Source of the DNA: Pseudoalteromonas sp. H71
GTDB lineage: Bacteria > Pseudomonadota > Gammaproteobacteria > Enterobacterales > Alteromonadaceae
Assembly: GCF_001468485.1 (NCBI RefSeq)
Contig: NZ_LODI01000021.1
Span: forward strand, 1-32,391
Reading direction: 5' to 3'
DNA: 32,391 bases
Both the position numbers and the translations under genes were made by a program. Of the stretch, positions 24,854 through 32,391 are shown one piece after another (positions within the stretch are counted from its first letter, which is position 1; every line of letters begins with the position of its first letter). The notes under the pieces were generated by a model. It saw only the letters and a list, made by a program, of their open reading frames with translations. It had not been told where the DNA came from and searched no databases.

Positions 24854-26062
24854 TTACGTTAAAAATGCTTTGTGTAATGCACGAACCGCCAACTCAAGGT
24901 ACTTTTCATCTATTAAAACAGAGATTTTAATCTCTGAAGTAGACACTAAAACCACGTTAATATTTTCCTGCGCCAATGCATCAAAAAATAAACTAGCGAC
25001 ACCCCAGTGCGATTTCATGCCCATACCAACAGCAGATACTTTTGCTATGGTTGTTATCCCGCTTATATTTTCAGCACCTAAGGACACCTTTTTCTCGGTT
25101 AGTAATTCAAGTGCTTGCAGGTAGTCATTCGAGTGTACAGTAAAAGCATAGTCTATTTTTTCAAAGATATGATTAACTTGATTAATCATATCTATTTCGA
25201 TGCCGTTATCAGCAAAAAGTTTCAATATTTTTACAAGATTTTGAGTGCCACTATGTACACCCTGTACCTTAATTAAGCACTCATCTGCGTTAAATGCAAT
25301 ACCCGAAACAACTTTACTTGGCATGTCGTTTTCCTCAAACGTAATCAATGTCCCTTCATCGGGATTAAAGCTCGAAAGCACCCTTAGTGGAACATTGTGT
25401 TTACCCGCCGCCTCAACAGAACGAATATGCAATACTTTAGCACCTAAGCTTGCCAAATCTAGCATTTCAGCAAAGGTCACTTTACTCATTCTTCGTGCGT
25501 TAGGTTCAATCCGAGGATCTGTAGTATATACGCCGTCAACATCGGTATAGATCTGACATTCGTCGGCTTTTATAGCCGCAGCTATTTCTACCGCCGACGT
25601 ATCAGTACCGCCTCTGCCAAGGGTTGTTATATTGCCTTCAACATCACGCCCCTGAAACCCGGCAATAATAGCAATACGGTTATGCTCAAGCTCATGCTTT
25701 AAACGTGTAGCTGCAATGTCTGTAATGCGGGCTCTACCAAACATATTATCGGTTTGAATATTAACTTGATCGGCCAATAGGCTTACGGCTGAGTGGCCGC
25801 GTTTGATTATAGCCATAGCCAATAACGAAACCGATACTTGCTCGCCGGTACTAATTAGCACGTCGAGTTCTCGGTTGCTTGGACGGGAATCTATTTGTTT
25901 GGCAAGATTAATTAAGCGGTTGGTTTCTCCCGACATAGCCGAGAGAACCACAACCACTTGATGACCTTGTTGCCTAGTTTTAACAACAAGGTCGGCGACC
26001 GCTTCTATTCGCTCTATTGAACCAACCGACGTGCCGCCATACTTTTGTACAATTAACGCCAC
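24854..26062 (-). CDS. lysC: Aspartate kinase
   Basis: Phosphorylates aspartate in the first step of Lys, Met, Thr and diaminopimelate synthesis. The 402-residue monofunctional enzyme begins [15 protein letters not shown] (kinase motif). It has [23 protein letters not shown], then [14 protein letters not shown], and two C-terminal ACT domains (about 260-400) that should give amino-acid feedback inhibition. It lacks a homoserine dehydrogenase fusion. It starts 6 bp after the alaS stop, so alaS-lysC is a tight operon; no room exists for a lysine riboswitch in that gap. Confidence 0.95.
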   Translation of the reverse strand: MALIVQKYGGTSVGSIERIEAVADLVVKTRQQGHQVVVVLSAMSGETNRLINLAKQIDSRPSNRELDVLISTGEQVSVSLLAMAIIKRGHSAVSLLADQVNIQTDNMFGRARITDIAATRLKHELEHNRIAIIAGFQGRDVEGNITTLGRGGTDTSAVEIAAAIKADECQIYTDVDGVYTTDPRIEPNARRMSKVTFAEMLDLASLGAKVLHIRSVEAAGKHNVPLRVLSSFNPDEGTLITFEENDMPSKVVSGIAFNADECLIKVQGVHSGTQNLVKILKLFADNGIEIDMINQVNHIFEKIDYAFTVHSNDYLQALELLTEKKVSLGAENISGITTIAKVSAVGMGMKSHWGVASLFFDALAQENINVVLVSTSEIKISVLIDEKYLELAVRALHKAFLT

Positions 26063-26068
26063 TTAGGC

Positions 26069-28669
26069 TTAAGTACGCTCAGTTAACCAAGCAGTAACGC
26101 TATCAAGTGCAGCAGCAAGGTTTTGTGGCTCAGAACCACCGGCTTGTGCCATATCAGGACGGCCGCCACCTTTACCGCCTACTTGGCCGGCCATGTGGTT
26201 AACTAAATCACCGGCTTTTACTTTACCAGTTAAGTCTTTAGTCACACCGGCAATTAGGCTTACTTTTTCGCCGCTGGCAACACCGAGGGCAATAACACCT
26301 GAGCCAATCTTGTTTTTAAGGTCATCAACCATACCACGAAGCGCTTTAGACTCAGTACCTTCAACGTTTGCAACCAATAGCTTAACGCCATTAATTTCTA
26401 CAATCGAATCAAGTAAAGACGCACCTGCAGCGCTCGCTAACTTGTCGTTAAGCTGAGCAATTTGCTTTTCAAGGCCTTTAGACTTCTCAAGTAATGCTGT
26501 TACTTTTTCAAGTACTGATGCGCTATCGCCTTTCACAAGCGCTGCTACATCGCTAAGCTGTTGCTCTTGCTCACTTACATAAGCAACTGCATCTGCGCCA
26601 GTTACTGCCTCTATACGGCGAACACCGGCAGCAATACCGCTTTCAGATACAATTTTGAATAAGCCAATATCACCCGCACGCTCAACGTGTGTACCACCAC
26701 AAAGCTCAATTGAGTAATCACCAATGGTTACTACGCGTACTTCGTCGTCATACTTTTCGCCAAACAGCGCCATAGCACCTTTCGCTTTAGCATCATCAAT
26801 AGCCATAAGCTCAGTGTTAAGTGCAAAGTTACGGCGAATTTCGTCGTTAACTACACGCTCAATATCACGTAGCTCGTCTTTAGTAACGGCTTCAAAGTGC
26901 GAGAAATCAAATCGTAAACGATCCGCTTGAACTAACGAGCCTTTTTGGCTTACATGTTCACCTAATAACTGGCGTAATGCTTCATGTAAAATATGCGTAG
27001 CTGTATGGTTTTTCTTAATACGATCACGGCGTGCGTCATCAATAGTGGCATCCACTTTATCGTTAATACCAATACGGCCTTGTACTTTACCGTGGTGCGC
27101 AAATGCATTACCCAATTTAGTGGTGTTAGTCACATTAAACTCGCCACCAGCAACTATAATTGTACCGGTATCGCCCGTTTGGCCGCCAGATTCTGCGTAA
27201 AACGGTGTGCGGTCTAGTACAACAATACCTTCTTGGCCATCTTCTAATAACTGTACGGCCTCACCACCAGCAAACACTTCAACCACTGTCGCACTATAAT
27301 GCGTGCTGTCGTAGCCTTTAAAGTCAGTGTGTTTATCTGATTTTAATTGCTCGTTGTAATCGGCACCAAATTTACCCGCTTGCTGTGCAGTTTTACGCTG
27401 TACAGCCATGCATTCTTCAAAGCCTTTATGATCAATCGTCATTTGGCGTTCACGCGCAACATCGGCTGTTAAATCGGCAGGGAAACCATAGGTATCGTAA
27501 AGTTTAAATACTAAATCGCCTGGGATCACATCGCCTTTAAGGTCACTTAAGCTTTCTTCTAAAATAGCTAAGCCACGCTCAAGTGTTTTACCAAATTGCT
27601 CTTCTTCAATGCGTAATACTTTTTCGATAATTTCTTGTTGCTTAGCAAGCTCAGGGTACGCTTGACCCATTTGCTCAATAAGTGCAGCAACTAATTTAAA
27701 GAAAAACGCGCCTTGTGCGCCAAGCTTATTACCATGGCGAACTGCACGGCGAATAATACGACGAAGCACGTAACCACGGCCTTCGTTAGATGGCATAACA
27801 CCATCTGAAATTAAAAATGCACACGAACGAATATGATCGGCTACTACGCGAAGTGACTTATCGTCCATATCTTGCGCGTTAGTGACACTTGCAGCTGCTG
27901 CAATTAAGCCTTGGAATAAATCGATTTCGTAGTTTGAATGCACGCCCTGCAAAATAGCAGAAATACGCTCAAGCCCCATGCCCGTATCTACAGATTGCTT
28001 AGGTAGTGGCTCCATAGTACCGTCACTTTGACGGTTGTACTGCATAAATACTAGGTTCCAAATTTCGATAAAACGGTCACCGTCTTCCTCTGGAGAGCCT
28101 GGAGGACCACCCCAAATATGCTCACCATGATCGTAAAATATCTCAGAACACGGACCACACGGGCCTGTATCGCCCATTGACCAAAAGTTGTCTGAAGTAG
28201 CAATACGAATAATGCGATCTTCACTTAAACCAATATCTTTTGACCAGTACTCAAACGCTTCTTCATCATCATGATAAATAGTAACAAGCAGTTTTTCTTG
28301 AGGTAATTTAACAACCTCAGTTAAAAACTCCCACGCAAACTTAATAGCCTCTTGCTTAAAGTAGTCACCAAAACTGAAGTTACCTAACATTTCAAAAAAT
28401 GTGTGGTGGCGCGCCGTGTAACCCACGTTTTCTAAATCGTTATGTTTACCACCAGCACGTACACAACGCTGTGAGCTTGTTGCACGTGTATATGGGCGAG
28501 ATTCAGCGCCTAAAAATACATCTTTAAATTGCACCATACCGGCATTGTTAAACAATAACGTGGCATCGTTACCCGGAATAAGTGAGCTTGAAGGTACAAC
28601 TTGGTGTTGTTTGCTGGCAAAAAAGTCTAAAAACTGTTGCCTAATTTGTGCGGTAGTCATGTGCTGCAT
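26069..28669 (-). CDS. alaS: Alanyl-tRNA synthetase
   Basis: Charges tRNA-Ala and edits mischarged Ser/Gly. The 866-residue class II enzyme has the catalytic core (about 1-460) with [53 protein letters not shown] and GMGLERI. The editing domain has zinc-type [11 protein letters not shown] and CGGTHV, and the C-Ala domain ends [15 protein letters not shown]. Two ATGs lie close together; the one at 28669 has AGGTGAG about 8 bp upstream and is preferred over 28660. It lies 19 bp after recX. Confidence 0.97.
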   Translation of the reverse strand: MQHMTTAQIRQQFLDFFASKQHQVVPSSSLIPGNDATLLFNNAGMVQFKDVFLGAESRPYTRATSSQRCVRAGGKHNDLENVGYTARHHTFFEMLGNFSFGDYFKQEAIKFAWEFLTEVVKLPQEKLLVTIYHDDEEAFEYWSKDIGLSEDRIIRIATSDNFWSMGDTGPCGPCSEIFYDHGEHIWGGPPGSPEEDGDRFIEIWNLVFMQYNRQSDGTMEPLPKQSVDTGMGLERISAILQGVHSNYEIDLFQGLIAAAASVTNAQDMDDKSLRVVADHIRSCAFLISDGVMPSNEGRGYVLRRIIRRAVRHGNKLGAQGAFFFKLVAALIEQMGQAYPELAKQQEIIEKVLRIEEEQFGKTLERGLAILEESLSDLKGDVIPGDLVFKLYDTYGFPADLTADVARERQMTIDHKGFEECMAVQRKTAQQAGKFGADYNEQLKSDKHTDFKGYDSTHYSATVVEVFAGGEAVQLLEDGQEGIVVLDRTPFYAESGGQTGDTGTIIVAGGEFNVTNTTKLGNAFAHHGKVQGRIGINDKVDATIDDARRDRIKKNHTATHILHEALRQLLGEHVSQKGSLVQADRLRFDFSHFEAVTKDELRDIERVVNDEIRRNFALNTELMAIDDAKAKGAMALFGEKYDDEVRVVTIGDYSIELCGGTHVERAGDIGLFKIVSESGIAAGVRRIEAVTGADAVAYVSEQEQQLSDVAALVKGDSASVLEKVTALLEKSKGLEKQIAQLNDKLASAAGASLLDSIVEINGVKLLVANVEGTESKALRGMVDDLKNKIGSGVIALGVASGEKVSLIAGVTKDLTGKVKAGDLVNHMAGQVGGKGGGRPDMAQAGGSEPQNLAAALDSVTAWLTERT

Positions 28670-28688
28670 GTGAAAATCTCACCTGTAT

Positions 28689-29141
28689 TTACTGTGATTG
28701 CATTGCAAAATCGATTTGTTCATAGCTAAAACCTCGATACATTAAGTAGCGCACGCGCTTGGCCTTGTCTTTGTAGTCGAGGTTTGCCGGTGTATTTGAA
28801 TATTTTTTGTTGTACGCATCCTGCGCAAGCTCAAACCAGTCTATTTCAAGCTCTTCAACTACCCTTTCGAGTAGCGAACGGTCAATCCCTTTGCCCATAG
28901 CCTCGCTTTGAATTCGCTTAAGCCCATGGCATTTAAAAATGTGTTTTCTTACAAAGCCTTCACAGTAACGTTGCTCGTTTATAAAATTGTGCTTTTCGCA
29001 CCAATCAAGCAAGTTTTCGATAAACTCATCTGTGGCTTCTTTTTGCTGTAATTTAAAGGTTAACTCACGGCGCGAGTATTCTTGGCGTCCGAGTAACCAA
29101 AGTACATAATTTTTTAATTTTTGTTTTAACTTATCATCCAT
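28689..29141 (-). CDS. recX: RecA regulator RecX
   Basis: Small helical protein that binds RecA filaments and limits their growth. The 150-residue product has the RecX three-helix repeats: LWLLGRQEYSRRELTFKL, FIENLLDWCEKHNFINEQRYCEGFVR and KAKRVRYLMYRGFSYEQIDFAM. In most gamma-proteobacteria it follows recA. Here its ATG overlaps by one base (TAATG) the stop of an upstream membrane protein gene and recA is absent from the window. alaS follows, preserving the usual recX-alaS order. Confidence 0.92.
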   Translation of the reverse strand: MDDKLKQKLKNYVLWLLGRQEYSRRELTFKLQQKEATDEFIENLLDWCEKHNFINEQRYCEGFVRKHIFKCHGLKRIQSEAMGKGIDRSLLERVVEELEIDWFELAQDAYNKKYSNTPANLDYKDKAKRVRYLMYRGFSYEQIDFAMQSQ

Positions 29142-29929
29142 TAAGCGTCAAAGCGTCCGCTTGTTTCACTGCTAAGTGGCTTAACATTTTTGTCGTCACT
29201 TGGCGGGACAATCGGCATAAAAATCGCCTGATAAGAAACAAAAAAACTAATGTAGCAAATCGGCATTAAAATCAACAGTGGTAAGAACGATAAGAACATA
29301 GAAACCGCCATAAATAGTACGCAAATAACACCAAAAACACTTAGCGGAAACAAATTATGATAAAAAACCATAAGCGATTGCTTAAGCGCCGTTAAAATAC
29401 GTTGCTCTTTATTAAAATAAACAAGCGGTACCGCATAGGCAAAAGCTGTTAAATAAATAAGCATGGCCATAAAAAATAAAATAACACTCGCACCCGAAAT
29501 ACTCGCAAGAGTTTGCTCAAGTGCAGCCTGAGGCTCAAGCCCTGGCTGGCTCATAATTGCTACGGCATCGGCAAATAAACCGTTTGCTAATAACGCCATT
29601 AAAATACCCGCCCCCATTTGGTATAACGCCAAACGTACCAAACCTAAACGGTTGCCTTTAGCTGAAAATGGCTTAAGGATGTCAGCCAACATAATTTTGC
29701 CGCCTTGCTGCTTGGTCAGCACCGCTTGGTAAAAGCCAGCAGTTAAAAAAGGCGTAGCCAGTGCAGCAACCACTTGGAGTAAAGGTAAAAACAACGACAG
29801 TAAGCCCACAATGCCAATAAATAAATGCATAAAAATAAACGTCATTGGCTGGGTTTTAAAAATAAGCCACCCCGCTTTTAACCACTTTAGCCCGGCATCT
29901 GCTTTAAATACTCGTAATTGTGTAGACAT
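29141..29929 (-). CDS. BPSS1780-like multi-pass membrane protein
   Basis: 262-residue inner-membrane protein of unknown function, resembling the BPSS1780 family. An amphipathic N-terminus (LKWLKAGWLIFKTQPMTF) is followed by about six TM segments, near 25-45, 48-68, 105-125, 150-180, 193-220 and 222-240. The tail is polar (VPPSDDKNVKPLSSETSGRFDA). The ATG at 29929 is preferred over a GTG at 29956, because the latter sits within a hairpin at 29955-29975. Its stop codon overlaps the recX start by one base, implying coupled translation. Confidence 0.7.
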   Translation of the reverse strand: MSTQLRVFKADAGLKWLKAGWLIFKTQPMTFIFMHLFIGIVGLLSLFLPLLQVVAALATPFLTAGFYQAVLTKQQGGKIMLADILKPFSAKGNRLGLVRLALYQMGAGILMALLANGLFADAVAIMSQPGLEPQAALEQTLASISGASVILFFMAMLIYLTAFAYAVPLVYFNKEQRILTALKQSLMVFYHNLFPLSVFGVICVLFMAVSMFLSFLPLLILMPICYISFFVSYQAIFMPIVPPSDDKNVKPLSSETSGRFDA

Positions 29930-29954
29930 ACTTGCTCTTAATTTATAACGAAAC

Positions 29955-29975
29955 ACGCCAAGTATAACTTGGCGT
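29955..29975. terminator. 9-bp palindromic hairpin between ribA and the membrane protein gene
   Basis: ACGCCAAGT (29955-29963), loop ATA, ACTTGGCGT (29967-29975). On the minus strand it is followed by GTTTCGTT, a poor U-tract. It is either a weak ribA terminator or an operator for the downstream gene. Confidence 0.45.
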
Positions 29976-30006
29976 TGGGTGGGATCACAGGGGCAGATCA
30001 GTAATA

Positions 30007-30630
30007 TTAAGGTTTTTTAATTTTTTTAATATCTAGCATATGTGCGCCATGCTTTATTTTGGTTTCTAAGTAGGCTTTATTACCTGCTACACCCGCTTTT
30101 ATGTGTGCGTGTGTACCAATAACCGTATCAACTTCAATACCCGCATCTTTTAAGGCATTGAGCTTTTTAGGGTTGTTGGTCATTAATTTAACGTGCTTTA
30201 AGTTAAGCGCATTAAGCATTAATACCGCATCAGAAAAGTCGCGTAAGTCATCTGCAAAACCTAAATGATTATTGGCCTCATAGGTATTCATACCTTGCGA
30301 TTGCAGTACATAAGCATCAATTTTATTGTATAAACCAATACCACGGCCTTCTTGGCGTAAATACAACAAAATACCGCCTTGCTCATGCATCATTTCAATA
30401 CATTCGTTTAACTGTTCGCCGCAATCACAACGTGATGAATGAAATACATCCCCCGTTAAACACTCCGAATGCATACGAATAAGGGGTACATCTTGCTCGG
30501 TATCTGCGTTATTAAACACCATAGCAATATGTTCTTGACCATCTTTTAGGTCAGTAAATGACACTATTTCTGCAGGGATATCACTGTTTTTGCCAACATT
30601 TAGCTGGACTCTTGCTCTTACTTGCGCCAC
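30007..30630 (-). CDS. ribA: GTP cyclohydrolase II (RibA)
   Basis: Opens GTP to 2,5-diamino-6-ribosylamino-pyrimidinone phosphate, the first step of riboflavin synthesis. The 207-residue protein has the zinc site [21 protein letters not shown] (C57, C68, C70). It also has the GTP site [20 protein letters not shown], the block [13 protein letters not shown], and [12 protein letters not shown]. Start is GTG at 30630, the only suitable start. It is slightly longer than E. coli RibA, mainly at the N-terminus. No FMN riboswitch is seen upstream. It is monofunctional, with no fused RibB. Confidence 0.94.
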   Translation of the reverse strand: MAQVRARVQLNVGKNSDIPAEIVSFTDLKDGQEHIAMVFNNADTEQDVPLIRMHSECLTGDVFHSSRCDCGEQLNECIEMMHEQGGILLYLRQEGRGIGLYNKIDAYVLQSQGMNTYEANNHLGFADDLRDFSDAVLMLNALNLKHVKLMTNNPKKLNALKDAGIEVDTVIGTHAHIKAGVAGNKAYLETKIKHGAHMLDIKKIKKP

Positions 30631-30772
30631 GACAAATCCAAATATTTAAATAACTACGACACGACAATAAAGTGATAATATCACAAAAGAGTAAAATTAG
30701 ATCGTAGTACAACACTGTTTATCGCAATTATATGGCGACGACAGCCCCTGTTTTCAATGATTAAACCTAATT

Positions 30773-31153
30773 AACCTGAACTCTGAATAATAAACCTATC
30801 TTTAGCAGCTATTTTAGCGCTAACTGCGTTGAATTTACTTGCAATAGGCCTGCTATTTACGCGTAAATTCGCCTTGTTTCATTGAAAATCTCTGACTAGA
30901 AAAATAAAATTTAAATATCACCATTATTCAATACGTTAGTAAGTCTCTGTTCCAGCGTTCATGCTAATTAAAAAACACATTAAATCAGCATATAACAGTG
31001 GCTTTTGTACCTATACAATGACAACAGTTATCATGTGTAGTAAATTACTTTTAATTAGATTATTCGTAATTTTACATGCCTATTCAATTAAATTTAATGC
31101 AGCTAACGCTAAAATAGCGATTTAAAAATGCGTTACTATTCAACGTTCAGGTT
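30773..31153. repeat. 381-bp degenerate long-inverted-repeat element (MITE-like)
   Basis: Two arms, 30773-30852 and 31075-31153, are inverted copies. Both begin AACCTGAAC at the outer end and share the core GCTATTTTAGCG and AATAGG near the inner end. By hand alignment 61 of 79 aligned positions agree with one gap. The 222-bp centre has no ORF. The left arm ends in a nested hairpin (GAATTTAC 30831-30838, GTAAATTC 30863-30870). No clear target duplication flanks it. It could be a decayed MITE or the fused ends of a lost insertion sequence. The rest of the 30631-31173 gap (30631-30772) holds only the ribA promoter region, with nothing firm. Confidence 0.65.
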
Positions 31154-31173
31154 CACAATTAATAAGGATCATT

Positions 31174-32286
31174 ATGAAGCCACAACACCTTGCTCTACTT
31201 GTTGGATTAAGTTTATCTGCCTTTACAAATAATGTACTTGCTAGCCAAGCTGATAACGCTAAAGCCGCATTTTCAACTGCTTACCAGAGCTACCTAAACG
31301 CTGTAGAAACAAAACACAATATTGAGCAAGCCGCAAAACAGGCTTACATCACAGGGCTTAATTTTTACGGTGATAAAAGCGACAACACAGCAAACCTTGC
31401 TATTAATTATGCTAAAGCCATTACACCGCCAAGCACAACAAGCAGCAAAAAAAACATCAGGCAACAGCGTTACAGCCTTTACTCACAAGCCTATACAATT
31501 TTAGCTGATAACCACGGCAAAAATTCAATACAAACACTCGACGCACTTTTAGGGAAAGCCGAAAATGCTAAATCAGCGTCTTTGGCAGAAGATCATCTCG
31601 AACGCATAATAGACATTGCTAAAGCACAAAATAAACCAAAGTTTGTTGCCGATATGCAATTTGAAGCCGCGTCGTTGTTAGCAAGTAAGTTTGCACATAA
31701 AAAATTTCGTGCAGCCCAAAAATGGCTAACCGAAGCCGATGAGTACTACCGTGAAAATTTAGACGAAAACACGGTTGAGCGAATCAAAGCAGACTTTTTA
31801 GTCGCCTCGTTTGCGCAAAGTAAGAAAAAATATAAAAAAGCGATTGAGCGTCTAAACCATGTTGTTTCGGTATTCGATAGCAACCTAAGCTTTGATCATA
31901 ACGCCGAACTTACCGCGCACTCAAAACTTGTAAACCTTTACGAAAAAACAGGTCAAAGCGAGCAAGCAACTAAACATTGTTTAGCCATTGCTGAAATGGT
32001 GCCATGGAAAGATTCACAAGAACAAACACCGGTTTATCGCCAACCACCTGAGTACCCAATAAACAAAGCCCGCCAAAATACAGATGGTATTGTTGTTCTT
32101 AAGTTTGATGTAGACACCGCGGGTTTTGTAAAAAACTCATCAGTAATAAGCTCAGAAGGTGGCCACGCATTTGAAAAGTCAGCACTAGAGGCACTTAAAA
32201 AATGGCGTTACGCACCCAAGTTTGAAAACGGAAGCCCTGTAGTAGCAAGCACTCAGGTGCAAATAGATTTTAAAATAAACCGCTAG
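31174..32286 (+). CDS. Periplasmic TonB-C domain protein with TPR-like repeats
   Basis: 370-residue exported protein. The signal peptide (about 1-23) has a likely cleavage after VLA. A helical middle (about 25-280) resembles TPR-type repeats, for example FLVASFAQSKKKYKKAIERLNHVVSVF. A C-terminal TonB-C domain (about 285-370) begins YRQPPEYPINKARQNTDG and includes WRYAPKFENGSPV. Unlike TonB it has no N-terminal membrane anchor or proline-rich spanner, so it may not transmit ExbBD energy by itself. AAGGA lies 6 bp before the ATG. The inverted-repeat element ends 20 bp upstream, so the promoter must lie within or beyond it. Confidence 0.82.
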   Translation: MKPQHLALLVGLSLSAFTNNVLASQADNAKAAFSTAYQSYLNAVETKHNIEQAAKQAYITGLNFYGDKSDNTANLAINYAKAITPPSTTSSKKNIRQQRYSLYSQAYTILADNHGKNSIQTLDALLGKAENAKSASLAEDHLERIIDIAKAQNKPKFVADMQFEAASLLASKFAHKKFRAAQKWLTEADEYYRENLDENTVERIKADFLVASFAQSKKKYKKAIERLNHVVSVFDSNLSFDHNAELTAHSKLVNLYEKTGQSEQATKHCLAIAEMVPWKDSQEQTPVYRQPPEYPINKARQNTDGIVVLKFDVDTAGFVKNSSVISSEGGHAFEKSALEALKKWRYAPKFENGSPVVASTQVQIDFKINR

Positions 32287-32301
32287 CGGTTTTACAAATG
32301 C

Positions 32302-32330
32302 AAAAGGCGCTATTTAGCGCCTTTTATTTT
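32302..32330. terminator. Bidirectional intrinsic terminator
   Basis: AAAAGGCGC, loop TATTTA, GCGCCTTTT followed by ATTTTTG. It lies between the TonB-C gene and a converging partial gene. Confidence 0.88.
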
Positions 32331-32365
32331 TGTATTGTTTTAGTGTTGTTTTAGTTTACGGCGTC

Positions 32366-32391
32366 CTAAAATTCGTAACTGATACGAATAG
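32366..32391 (-). CDS. 3' end of a probable outer-membrane beta-barrel gene (partial)
   Basis: On the minus strand the window edge reads the codons I-R-I-S-Y-E-F then TAG. Alternating hydrophobic residues ending in a C-terminal Phe form the signal recognised by the BAM complex, as in TonB-dependent receptors and porins. A receptor next to a TonB-C protein is plausible. Only seven codons are visible, so this is tentative. Confidence 0.4.

Noticed and set aside
26063..26068. Lysine riboswitch ahead of lysC
   Set aside because: Only 6 bp separate alaS and lysC, leaving no room.
29930..29956. Upstream GTG start for the BPSS1780-like gene
   Set aside because: It would place the initiation site inside the 29955-29975 hairpin; the ATG at 29929 is more plausible.
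30631..30772. FMN riboswitch ahead of ribA
   Set aside because: None of the conserved RFN blocks (GGGTGAAATTCCC-type and ACCGGCGGT-type) are present.
1..32391. CRISPR arrays, prophage, integrase next to tRNA-Phe, complete insertion sequence
   Set aside because: I found no regularly spaced repeats, no integrase or transposase frame and no att-like duplication of the tRNA end in the window.

Overview
The window looks like chromosome from a marine gammaproteobacterium of the order Alteromonadales, most probably Pseudoalteromonas or a close relative. This rests on the AT-rich base composition, a clear ArcA/ArcB pair, a Na+-translocating oxaloacetate decarboxylase, FolE2, and the gene orders alaS-lysC-csrA and mutY-yggX opposite trmB. 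I see no phage, CRISPR array, integron or intact insertion sequence. Nearly all genes are core or regulatory, and most of the novelty lies in gene arrangement and intergenic regions.

Layout. (1) 1-3240: tRNA-Phe on the minus strand with an rRNA-type promoter, then a large hybrid histidine kinase (TM-HisKA-HATPase-pseudo-receiver-receiver-Hpt). (2) 3254-6582: RNA and DNA maintenance, with yggX and mutY on the minus strand and trmB and rsmC on the plus strand. (3) 6733-11832: a signalling block with an orphan membrane histidine kinase, a long structured leader, arcA, and arcB convergent to arcA with only 7 bp between the stop codons. (4) 12048-15432: folE2, a DUF2726-like protein, and mtnN with no gap before a divergent CobD/CbiB-superfamily membrane protein. 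(5) 15500-18336: tyrS and, divergently, an M23 cell-wall endopeptidase. (6) 18489-22969: oadG-oadA-oadB, an aldo/keto reductase, and a 58-residue membrane microprotein. Two PdhR/GntR-type operators lie upstream of oadG. (7) 23493-24510: a DUF1328 membrane peptide and a small acidic lipoprotein behind a sigma-54-like promoter, then a YcxB-like protein. (8) 24562-29929: csrA, lysC, alaS, recX and a multi-pass membrane protein, all on the minus strand. (9) 30007-32391: ribA, a 381-bp degenerate inverted-repeat element, a periplasmic TonB-C/TPR-like protein, and the last codons of a probable outer-membrane barrel gene.

How it works together. The signalling genes (hybrid kinase, orphan kinase, ArcA/ArcB, CsrA) point to redox and metabolic control. 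The oad operon is a likely target of pyruvate- or lactate-sensing GntR regulation. The most testable new observations are the sigma-54-like promoter for the small envelope genes, the inverted-repeat element that reaches the 5' region of the TonB-C gene, the loss of one redox cysteine in ArcB, the repeat-rich arcA leader, and the CbiB-like protein that has lost its synthase signatures. I did not recognise a wholly undescribed multi-gene system.
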